Shown piece after piece: positions 1-5,388 of a DNA stretch of 7,411 nt. A model generated the notes under the pieces. That model saw only the letters and a list, made by a program, of their open reading frames with translations, was not told the DNA's origin and searched no databases. The stretch spans positions 1-7,411 of the forward strand of contig JBIKVN010000166.1 of assembly GCA_044356865.1 (NCBI GenBank). Direction: 5' to 3'. The DNA is from JBEIUL01 sp044356865 (lineage in GTDB: Bacteria > Planctomycetota > Phycisphaerae > Phycisphaerales > SM1A02). How positions within the stretch are numbered: the stretch's first letter is position 1; every line of letters starts with the position of its first letter. The translations under genes and the position numbers were made by a program.

Positions 1-275
1 TCGCCGCCGACGATCTCGACGTGAGCCGCTTCCTGAACTCGCTCGGGGCGATCCCGATCCTGAAGGGCGTGCGGCTCGACGCGACCGAATCGAAGGAGAT
101 CGCCGGCCGCACCATGCGGCAGTTCCGTATCTCGATGCGGATCGAGCCCGACGCGAATCTCCGCACGCTCGGCACCGAGCCGATCCCCGCCCCGCAGGAT
201 CCGATGCGGATCCCGTCCGACACCCGCGCCGGGGCGATCGAGCCCGTCGCCGCGACGAACGGAGGAACCGAATGA
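1..275 (+). CDS. PilN-like type IV pilus/T2SS alignment protein, C-terminal part (5' partial)
   Basis: The reading frame is open from the left edge (first full codon at base 3) to TGA at 273-275, so this is the last 90 residues of a longer gene. The visible part runs from a stretch equivalent to 'DLDVSRFLNSLGAIP', through 'LKGVRLDATESKE', to a strand 'RQFRISMRIEP'. This is the layout of the C-terminal ferredoxin-like domain of PilN/GspL-type proteins, where a helix leads to a residue pattern of the kind 'FL..L...P....V.L' and a final beta strand. PilN sits in the inner membrane and pairs with PilO to link cytoplasmic PilM to the periplasmic part of the machine. The last 35 residues are a Pro/Ala-rich tail unlike the compact end of most PilN proteins. 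The stop overlaps the next start as ATGA, and the next gene looks like PilO, which supports the call. The GTG at 21 is internal, not a start. Family confidence is moderate because the N-terminal half is missing. Confidence 0.75.
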   Translation, partial: AADDLDVSRFLNSLGAIPILKGVRLDATESKEIAGRTMRQFRISMRIEPDANLRTLGTEPIPAPQDPMRIPSDTRAGAIEPVAATNGGTE

Positions 276-898
276 GCACCTTCCGCATCGGCGCCCGCGA
301 GCTGCTCTTCATGGGCGTGCTCGCGGCGGTCCCCATCGCAAGCTACTTCTTCGTGTTCGCCCCGCGAAACGCCCAGATCGCGACCGCCCGCGGCGAGATC
401 GCGGCGAAGGAATCGCAGCTCGCGTCGCTCCGCACCGTGACCGCCCGCATCGCGAACATCGACGAGGAGATCGTCCGCTGGGAGGAGGCCCTGCGCCGCC
501 TCGACGAGCGGCTGCCCGGCGAGGAGGGCGTCGACGGCATCCTCGAGCAGATCACCGCACTCGCCAAGTCGCACCAGCTGGCGGTGGCGAGCGTGAAGGG
601 CGAGCGGCCGATTCCCGCCGCCGAGTACATGGAACTGCCGCTCCGCACCGTCGTCGAGGGCGACTTCGCCGGCTTCCACCGGTTCCTCGTCGACCTCGAG
701 GCCCTGCCGCGGATCACCCGCATCCACCGCATGAACCTGGTCCGCAGCGACTTCGACCCGTCGAAGCGGAACGACCGCGGCGACGAGGCCCGCGGTCCGC
801 TCAAGGCCGAGTTCACGCTCAGCATCTACTTCGACCCCGGCGACGCGCCGCGGTACGAAACCAAGGGAGGAAGGAACGATGTCCGCACGTCCAAGTGA
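272..898 (+). CDS. pilO: PilO-like inner-membrane pilus assembly protein
   Basis: A 208-residue protein with the full PilO plan. It has a short cytoplasmic N-terminus, one membrane segment at about residues 11-30, a charged coiled coil at about 33-80 (regular E/R/A heptads), and a C-terminal periplasmic domain from about 85. The domain includes the stretch 'ELPLRTVVEGDFAGFHRFLVDLEALPRI' (121-148), which matches the family pattern of a beta strand, 'G.Y..l..Fl..l..lpRi', and a following strand. PilO dimerises with PilN and is bound by PilP in the periplasm, forming the alignment subcomplex of type IV pili; GspM plays the same part in type II secretion. The ATG at 272 overlaps the upstream stop (ATGA) and has a strong ribosome binding site, GGAGGA at 261-266, five bases before the start. 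The end overlaps the next gene by 20 bases. An acidic/basic Asn-Asp-Arg-rich loop near residues 160-177 extends the usual C-terminal strand region. Confidence 0.88.
   Translation: MSTFRIGARELLFMGVLAAVPIASYFFVFAPRNAQIATARGEIAAKESQLASLRTVTARIANIDEEIVRWEEALRRLDERLPGEEGVDGILEQITALAKSHQLAVASVKGERPIPAAEYMELPLRTVVEGDFAGFHRFLVDLEALPRITRIHRMNLVRSDFDPSKRNDRGDEARGPLKAEFTLSIYFDPGDAPRYETKGGRNDVRTSK
865..871 (+). promoter_or_regulatory. Strong ribosome binding site for the PilP-like gene, inside the pilO end
   Basis: The sequence GGGAGGA lies seven bases before the ATG at 879 and within the last codons of the preceding gene. It fixes ATG 879 as the start, so the two genes overlap by 20 bases and are probably translationally coupled. 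Confidence 0.75.
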
Positions 899-1562
899 AA
901 TCGAGCCGGCTTTCGACGAGACCGACGGCGACGCGTTCGCCGCGGGAAACGAGACCGAGACCGCCTCGGGCGGCGGCACCGTCCGCCGCCGGCTGCCGGC
1001 CCGCACGCTGCTCATGGGGGCCTTCGTCGCGGTCGCCGCGGGAAGCCTCTGGTCGATGCGGGCGATCGATCGCGCCCAGGCCTCGGGCCCGGTCGCCGGC
1101 GGTGACGCCGAGCGCGAGATCCGCGCCGCCCTCGAGGAGAGCCGCGGGACGGCTCGCGAGACCGATGCGAAGGTCCTGCTCGATCTGGTCGAGAGCCCGA
1201 CCGGCCCGGTCTCCGAGTCGATCGGCCGCGACCCGTTCCGGACCTGGGGGACCTCCGACGATGCCGGCGGCGCGGCCGGACCCTCGCCCGACGAGGCCGA
1301 GCTCGCCGCCCGCCGCTGGGACGATGCGGTCGACGCGTCGGCGGCGACGATCCGCATCATCTCGGCGATGGTCGGAAGCGGCGGCGGCGTCGCCAACGTG
1401 AACGGGCACATGATGCGGCCCGGGGACACCTTCGAGGTCGAGGGCGTCGACGGCGAGTTCCGCATCGACGCGATCACCCGCGACGGCGTGGCCCTGGTCG
1501 CGACCGACGCCGCGACGGGGCGCACCCGGCCCGTGACGGTGCCGATCGTGCGCCGCTGGTGA
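879..1562 (+). CDS. PilP/GspC-like alignment protein with N-terminal membrane anchor
   Basis: A 227-residue protein. Residues 1-40 are hydrophilic and acidic, ending in a basic stretch (RRR at 36-38). They are followed by one membrane segment at about 43-60 and then a long Ala/Glu/Asp-rich periplasmic linker. The linker holds the motif RDPFR at 117-121, which is typical of PilP just before its folded domain. The C-terminal domain (about 157-227) is a beta-rich 'homology region' fold: 'RIISAMVGSGGGVANVNGHMMRPGDTFEVEGVDGEFRI...GVALVA...RPVTVPIV', as in PilP and GspC. In known systems this domain binds the secretin N-domain and couples the inner and outer membrane parts. Classical PilP is a lipoprotein with a Cys near the N-terminus; this one has a bitopic anchor instead, which is closer to GspC. 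It lies between PilO-like and PilB-like genes, with a good ribosome binding site at 865-871. The class is well supported; the choice between PilP and GspC is not settled. Confidence 0.75.
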   Translation: MSARPSEIEPAFDETDGDAFAAGNETETASGGGTVRRRLPARTLLMGAFVAVAAGSLWSMRAIDRAQASGPVAGGDAEREIRAALEESRGTARETDAKVLLDLVESPTGPVSESIGRDPFRTWGTSDDAGGAAGPSPDEAELAARRWDDAVDASAATIRIISAMVGSGGGVANVNGHMMRPGDTFEVEGVDGEFRIDAITRDGVALVATDAATGRTRPVTVPIVRRW

Positions 1563-1574
1563 GACGAGCATTCC

Positions 1575-1583
1575 GGGGGAGGA
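1575..1583 (+). promoter_or_regulatory. Ribosome binding site that decides the PilB start
   Basis: GGGGGAGGA ends five bases before GTG 1589. An in-frame GTG also exists at 1559, overlapping the previous stop, but it has no such site and would place this purine tract inside the coding sequence. The site therefore favours GTG 1589. Confidence 0.7.
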
Positions 1584-1588
1584 CACGC

Positions 1589-3472
1589 GTGGCCCGATTC
1601 GACTTCGACGACCTGTTGCGGGATCTCGCGCTTCCCCGCGCCGACGCCCCGCGCGAGCCGAGCCCGGCGGTCGCTCTGGCCGCCGCCGCGGCGGCCCGGC
1701 CGGCGGCGCCCGCCGCCGACGAGCACCTGAGCGACCTCTGGGTGCCCGACGCCCCCGCCCGCCCCGCGGCGCCGGGTGACCTCGGGCAGCTGCTGCTGTC
1801 CCGCGGGACGGTCGACGCCGAGCGGCTGCTCACCGCCCACCGGGTCCTGCGGCAGACCCCGGGCAAGCGGCTCGCGACGCTCCTCGTCGAGATGGGCACC
1901 GACGAGGCGGCGGTGCAGGAGGCCGTGGCCTCGCTCGTCCGCATCCCGTTCGAGCGGATCGACCTGAAGCGACGCGACGGCGTCGACGAGAGGTCGATCG
2001 CCCGCCTCGGCAGCGACTTCTGCCGCGAGCATCTCGTGCTGCCGCTCCGCGCGGACGGCACGCGGCTCGTGGTGGGATCGACGCAGCCCGAGGACGTGTT
2101 CCTGCTCGACGAGGTGAAGCGCCGCCTCGGCACCGCGGCGGTGAAGCATGTCCTGCTCACCGCCACCGACATCCAGGCCGCCCTCCAGAACCTCACCGAG
2201 TCCTCCGCCGAGGAGGTCGACGTCGACGAGATCCTCGCCGACGTCGACGAGGACGACGTCGAGGTCGAGAAGGAAGCCGACGCGGGCGACGATATCGAGG
2301 CGGAGGCCGAGAGCTCGCCGGTCGTCCGCTACGTGAACCACATCATCCAGACCGCGGTGCGGGACGGGGCCTCCGACATCCACATCGAGCCCGACGACCG
2401 GGCCCTCAAGGTGCGCTTCCGCATCGACGGCATCCTGTTCGAGGCGATGAACCCGCCGAAGAAGATGCACGCGGCCCTCACCAGCCGCATCAAGATCATG
2501 GCCAACCTCGACATCGCGGAGCGCCGCATGCCGCAGGACGGCCGCATCCGGGCCACGGTGCTCGGCCGCAAGCTCGACCTCCGCGTCTCGACCGTGCCGA
2601 GCTCGAAGGGCGAGAAGACCGTGATGCGCATCCTCGACAACCGCTCGATCTCGGTCGGCCTCGACGACCTCGGCTTCGCCGAGGGCACCTTGCTCGACTG
2701 GAAGCGGCAGATCGCCGAGCCGCACGGGATCATCCTCGTGACCGGCCCGACCGGCAGCGGCAAGACGACCACGCTCTACTCCTCGCTGCGGCAGATGGAC
2801 ATCCGCCGCCTGAACGTCTCGACCGTCGAGGATCCCGTCGAGTACAACCTCTCGGGGATCACCCAGATCCAGACCCACGAGAAGATCGGGATGAACTTCG
2901 CGAAGGCCCTCAAGGCCCTGCTGCGGCAGGATCCCGACGTGGTCATGGTGGGCGAGATCCGCGACCTCGAGACGGCCCAGACCGCGATCCAGGCGGCGCT
3001 CACCGGCCACCTCGTGCTCTCGACGCTGCACACCAACGACGCCCCGAGCTCGGTCACGCGGCTCATCAACATCGGGATCGAGCCGTTTCTCGTCGGCGCG
3101 GCCCTCAACGGCGTGCTTGCCCAGCGGCTCGTGCGGCGGATCTGCCGCGCGTGCGCCGCCGAGCAGCCGATGCCCGTCGACCTTCGCGACTATCTCCGGT
3201 CCCACGGCTTCGCCGGCGACGCGGTGCCGGCCGGCCGCGGCTGCCCCGCCTGTCGCGAGACCGGCTACGCCGGCCGCCTCGGGATCTACGAGATGCTGGT
3301 CCTCGACGACCTGCTCCGCGACCGGATCGCGGCGAGCCCGAACGTGGTCGACTTCCGCCGGACCTGCCTCGAGCGCGGCATGGTCTCGCTGCGCCAGGAC
3401 GGTTTCGCGAAGGTCCGCCAGGGCCGCACCACGGTCGAGGAAGTGCTGCGGGTGACCGAGACCGAGGGTTGA
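1589..3472 (+). CDS. pilB: PilB/GspE-family assembly ATPase
   Basis: A 627-residue hexameric secretion ATPase that powers pilin polymerisation or pseudopilus assembly from the cytoplasmic face. An Ala/Pro-rich N-terminus precedes an MshEN-like domain made of two similar repeats, beginning near D64-L-G and R94-L-A. This domain binds c-di-GMP in some relatives, but both repeats here depart from the RLG consensus. A strongly acidic linker lies near residues 202-240. The ATPase core follows: Walker A GPTGSGKT at 386-393 (K392), an Asp-box region 'STVEDPVEY', Walker B DPDVVMVGEIRD at 448-459 (catalytic E456), and the His box STLHTND at 478-484. Two CxxC pairs (C519/C522 and C552/C555) form the zinc site characteristic of GspE and PilB and absent from PilT. 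GTG 1589 is chosen for its ribosome binding site. The gene follows the PilP-like stop by 26 bases, so it closes the visible operon. PilB and GspE cannot be told apart from this protein alone. Confidence 0.93.
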   Translation: MARFDFDDLLRDLALPRADAPREPSPAVALAAAAAARPAAPAADEHLSDLWVPDAPARPAAPGDLGQLLLSRGTVDAERLLTAHRVLRQTPGKRLATLLVEMGTDEAAVQEAVASLVRIPFERIDLKRRDGVDERSIARLGSDFCREHLVLPLRADGTRLVVGSTQPEDVFLLDEVKRRLGTAAVKHVLLTATDIQAALQNLTESSAEEVDVDEILADVDEDDVEVEKEADAGDDIEAEAESSPVVRYVNHIIQTAVRDGASDIHIEPDDRALKVRFRIDGILFEAMNPPKKMHAALTSRIKIMANLDIAERRMPQDGRIRATVLGRKLDLRVSTVPSSKGEKTVMRILDNRSISVGLDDLGFAEGTLLDWKRQIAEPHGIILVTGPTGSGKTTTLYSSLRQMDIRRLNVSTVEDPVEYNLSGITQIQTHEKIGMNFAKALKALLRQDPDVVMVGEIRDLETAQTAIQAALTGHLVLSTLHTNDAPSSVTRLINIGIEPFLVGAALNGVLAQRLVRRICRACAAEQPMPVDLRDYLRSHGFAGDAVPAGRGCPACRETGYAGRLGIYEMLVLDDLLRDRIAASPNVVDFRRTCLERGMVSLRQDGFAKVRQGRTTVEEVLRVTETEG

Positions 3473-3478
3473 ATCCGC

Positions 3479-4015
3479 TCAGCGCACGAGGCCGATCACG
3501 AGCGCGAGCCACATCGCGGTCGCGAAGCCGGTCTTGAGGAACGCCCCGGCCAGCCGGCCCGCGACGGCGCCCGCCGCCGGGGCCGCGGTCTCGCGCAGCG
3601 TCCGTCCGCCGCCCGAGAGCTCGCCGACGATCGCCCCGATCGCGGCGCCGGCGACCGCGCCGATCAGGCTTCCCACGATCGGCAGCAGGAAGATCGTCCC
3701 CAGCACGGCCCCGGCGAGGCTTCCGACGATCGCCCCGATCATGCCGCGCCGGCTCGCCCCGCCGGTCTTCGCCCCGGCGGCGCCGGCGAGCGTCTCGGCG
3801 ATCTCGGCCACGACGGCGAGGCCGACGATCGCGAGGAAGGTCCACCACGAGAGCAGGGGGCCCGGGGCGAACAGGTCGTGAACCTTCACGCTCGCCGCGG
3901 CCAGCACCACGATCCAGGTCCCGGGCAGCGTCACCGCCTGCAGCACGATCCCGATCGCCCCGAGCGTCGCCGCCCCGATCGCAAGCGTGATCGAGAGGGC
4001 CGCCCACGCATTCAC
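3479..4015 (-). CDS. DUF456 family membrane protein
   Basis: A 178-residue, very hydrophobic protein of unknown function. It has an N-terminal membrane segment with the family's 'LPGTW' turn (residues 30-34), a second segment around 58-75, the sequence 'GAKTGGASRRGMIGAIVGSLAGAVLG', a Gly/Ala-rich stretch ending 'GAIVGEL', and a last segment at the C-terminus. The arrangement 'PG...', 'G.k..GaSr.g..Ga..G...G...P..G...G...GA..GEl' is the recognisable DUF456 signature; the GxxxG-like spacing suggests tightly packed helices. The start is GTG 4015, because it overlaps the stop of the upstream gene as GTGA and the hydrophobic protein begins there; a longer open frame upstream encodes non-protein-like Arg/Gly-rich sequence. 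The gene converges on pilB with 6 bases between stop codons. It is translationally coupled to the phosphoesterase-like gene, but no functional link is known to me. Confidence 0.85.
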   Translation of the reverse strand: MNAWAALSITLAIGAATLGAIGIVLQAVTLPGTWIVVLAAASVKVHDLFAPGPLLSWWTFLAIVGLAVVAEIAETLAGAAGAKTGGASRRGMIGAIVGSLAGAVLGTIFLLPIVGSLIGAVAGAAIGAIVGELSGGGRTLRETAAPAAGAVAGRLAGAFLKTGFATAMWLALVIGLVR

Positions 4016-4464
4016 GGCGAATCGCCCGCCCGCGGCGTCGCCGCCACGACGGCCAGCCGGCTCCCGTCGATCTTCCACGCCGATCGCCCGCCGTCGCGCC
4101 AATCGACGGTGATCGACTCGGCCCCGTCGGCCGCGACATGCACCGCCGAGATCGTGCCCCGCCGCAGCGGCGTGACCGTGCCCCGGCCCCGATCGAGTCG
4201 ACGGGCCTCGGAAAGTCGCAGGTAGAGCCCGCGGTGGTCGGCGATCCGCTCGACCGGGACGACCGTTCCCGCGGCCGCGAGATCGGGCCGGACCGGAACC
4301 CGCCAGCACGCCACGACCCGATCCTCGTCGGCCGGCGGTTCGCCGCGGTGGATCAGCAGGTCGTGGTGCGGCTCGCCGGTCGCCGGTTCGTGCCGGAGGA
4401 CCGCGACCAGCCCGAAGAGGGGCGTGGCGGCCGGTCGGGAGACGCTCGCGTCGGAAGGAGTCAC
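4012..4464 (-). CDS. LigD 3'-phosphoesterase-like domain protein (stand-alone)
   Basis: A 150-residue cytoplasmic protein resembling the phosphoesterase (PE) module at the N-terminus of bacterial DNA ligase D, which trims 3' ends during end joining. Seen here: 'VLRHEPATGEPHHDLLI' (22-38) aligns with the LigD 'VQ.H.AS.LHYDFRL' region, giving H25, H33 and D35 as the three metal-binding positions. 'DHRGLY' (76-81) aligns with 'DHPLEY', giving the active-site His and Tyr (H77, Y81). 'GRGTVTPLRRGT' (93-104) aligns with 'GAGTVIVWDRGT'. The Arg that follows the Asp in LigD (HYDFRL) is Leu37 here. These LigD residue assignments are recalled, not computed. No ligase or polymerase domain follows, so it would act alone. 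GTG 4464 is the only sensible start; no good ribosome binding site precedes it, but TACCCT lies 7 bases upstream, so it may be leaderless. The stop overlaps the DUF456 start (GTGA). Confidence 0.65.
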   Translation of the reverse strand: MTPSDASVSRPAATPLFGLVAVLRHEPATGEPHHDLLIHRGEPPADEDRVVACWRVPVRPDLAAAGTVVPVERIADHRGLYLRLSEARRLDRGRGTVTPLRRGTISAVHVAADGAESITVDWRDGGRSAWKIDGSRLAVVAATPRAGDSP

Positions 4465-4471
4465 GGGCGGC

Positions 4472-4477
4472 AGGGTA
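4472..4477 (-). promoter_or_regulatory. Possible -10 box of the phosphoesterase-DUF456 unit (leaderless start)
   Basis: On the minus strand this reads TACCCT, with seven bases before GTG 4464. That spacing would start the transcript at or next to the start codon and would explain the missing ribosome binding site. No convincing -35 box is seen; the palindrome at 4480-4497 occupies the spacer. Confidence 0.35.
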
Positions 4478-4479
4478 GC

Positions 4480-4497
4480 CCCGACGGAACCGTCGGG
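4480..4497. promoter_or_regulatory. Perfect 8-2-8 palindrome in divergent intergenic region, candidate operator
   Basis: CCCGACGG, then AA, then its exact reverse complement CCGTCGGG. It lies between two divergent transcription units, just upstream of TATTCT (4504-4509) on the plus strand and of TACCCT on the minus strand, so a bound protein could affect both. A third half-site, CCGTCGG, is present at 4541-4547. A two-base spacer leaves no room for an RNA loop, so a protein-binding site is likelier than a hairpin. The plus-strand unit encodes an ArsR-type regulator; ArsR operators are often inverted repeats with a short centre, which makes autoregulation plausible but unproven. Confidence 0.45.
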
Positions 4498-4502
4498 AAC
4501 CG
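4486..4502 (+). repeat. Direct repeat GGAACCG, 10-base phase
   Basis: GGAACCG occurs at 4486-4492 and again at 4496-4502, one helical turn apart. It overlaps the palindrome at 4480-4497 and ends just before the TATTCT box. It could be a second binding element for the same or another protein, or a by-product of GC-rich sequence. Confidence 0.5.
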
Positions 4503-4503
4503 G

Positions 4504-4509
4504 TATTCT
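4504..4509 (+). promoter_or_regulatory. Possible -10 box for the TPR lipoprotein-ArsR unit
   Basis: TATTCT stands out as the most AT-rich hexamer in this intergenic region and lies 91 bases before ATG 4601. The -35 position falls in the palindrome (CCGACG at 4481-4486, weak match). A start near 4516 would give a leader of about 85 bases that contains the 13-base tandem repeat. Confidence 0.35.
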
Positions 4510-4511
4510 TT

Positions 4512-4537
4512 GCGCGACCTCGGGGCGCGACCTCGGG
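4512..4537 (+). repeat. 13-base perfect tandem duplication
   Basis: GCGCGACCTCGGG occurs twice with no gap, at 4512-4524 and 4525-4537. It lies just downstream of the TATTCT box, at or just after the likely transcription start. It may be a simple slippage duplication or paired binding sites. Confidence 0.8.
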
Positions 4538-4600
4538 ACGCCGTCGGCACGGTTGCCGCCCGTCCCGATCCCCGTCGCCCTCGGCCGATCGAGTCCCGCC

Positions 4601-5356
4601 ATGCCTTCACGACTTCTCACCCGCACCGCGCCGTTCATCCTCGCCTCCGCTTTCCTCCTGCCCGCCTGCGGACCGCGGGCCATCGAGACCGCCCGCAAGG
4701 AGGCCGACCACGACTACGAGTGGGGTCGCTACGAGGAGGCGATTCCCGCCTACCTCGAGATCATCGAGCGTCATCCCGGCGACTGGGAGGCCGAGTACCG
4801 CTACGGCATGTGCCTGCTGAAGACCGGCAACCTGCGCGAGGCCCGTACCCACATCGAGACGGCGCTGGCGAACAATCCCGAGAGCGACGAGGTGCGCCGG
4901 GCCCTCGCCGAGGTCTACTTCGCGATGAACGAGCGGAGCCGCCTCGTGCAGCTCCTGCGGGCCGACGCGAGCGAGAACGGCAACGTCGACACCTGGCTGC
5001 TGCTGGCCGACTACGGGCGCCGCTGGGGAGATCGCGACCTCGAGCTCGGCTCGATCCAGGCGGCGATGAACACCTACGGCGATCAGCAGTTTCGCGGCTA
5101 CCTCGCCATGGCCGACTGGCTCGCCGCCAACGGCAACGAGGCCGAGGCGATCCGCCTCACGCGGCAGGCCTACTGGCTGAAGCCGCAGCATCCGGCGGTC
5201 CGGAAGGCCCTCGCCGACCGTGGACTCGAGCCGGGCCCGACCACCGGCTACCCGCCGGACGACCGGATTCCCGCCGCGGCGGTGACGCCGAACGCGAAGC
5301 TCGCCCCGGGATCGACCGCGAACGCCGGCGGCGGCGGGGCGAACGAGCCGAAGTGA
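4601..5356 (+). CDS. TPR-repeat lipoprotein
   Basis: A 251-residue protein that begins with a lipoprotein signal: basic start (R4, R8), hydrophobic stretch 10-20, and LPAC with C23 as the likely lipidated Cys. Pro at -2 is a mild departure from the usual lipobox. From about residue 36 it is helical with tetratricopeptide repeats: 'HDYEWGRYEEAIPAYLEIIERHPGD', 'AEYRYGMCLLKTGNLREARTHIETALANNPES', 'EVRRALAEVYFAMNERSRLVQLL', and a later pair ending 'GNEAEAIRLTRQAYWLKPQH'. The last 45 residues are Pro/Gly/Ala-rich and probably disordered. TPR lipoproteins act as protein-binding scaffolds on the periplasmic side of a membrane; the partner here is unknown. ATG 4601 is chosen because it places the signal sequence at the N-terminus; a longer frame from 4424 would bury it. 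No strong ribosome binding site is visible. The stop TGA (5354-5356) overlaps a possible GTG start of the next gene. Confidence 0.85.
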   Translation: MPSRLLTRTAPFILASAFLLPACGPRAIETARKEADHDYEWGRYEEAIPAYLEIIERHPGDWEAEYRYGMCLLKTGNLREARTHIETALANNPESDEVRRALAEVYFAMNERSRLVQLLRADASENGNVDTWLLLADYGRRWGDRDLELGSIQAAMNTYGDQQFRGYLAMADWLAANGNEAEAIRLTRQAYWLKPQHPAVRKALADRGLEPGPTTGYPPDDRIPAAAVTPNAKLAPGSTANAGGGGANEPK

Positions 5357-5388
5357 ACGCGGGCGGTCGCCGCGGGCGACCTCGACGC

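Noticed and set aside
819..1586. A 255-codon minus-strand open frame opposite the PilP-like gene
   Set aside because: Composition is Arg/Gly/Ala/Asp-rich without any domain, and the plus strand has a supported gene with a ribosome binding site.
1559..1588. GTG 1559 as start of PilB
   Set aside because: The purine-rich ribosome binding site at 1575-1583 fits GTG 1589 and would be internal to a start at 1559.
3105..4139. A 344-codon minus-strand open frame over the pilB end and DUF456 gene
   Set aside because: Almost entirely Arg/Gly/Asp low-complexity sequence; overlaps two well supported genes in other frames.
4016..4309. Upstream extension of the DUF456 gene
   Set aside because: The added residues are not protein-like and overlap the phosphoesterase-like gene; the GTGA junction supports GTG 4015.
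4465..4698. Upstream extension of the phosphoesterase-like gene to an ATG at 4698
   Set aside because: It would cross the divergent intergenic region and the start of the TPR lipoprotein, and the extra residues are Arg/Gly-rich without domain character.
4138..5388. Long 5' extension of the ArsR-methyltransferase frame
   Set aside because: This part is Arg/Pro-rich and overlaps the convincing TPR lipoprotein in another frame; the protein-like sequence begins only at 5353-5389.
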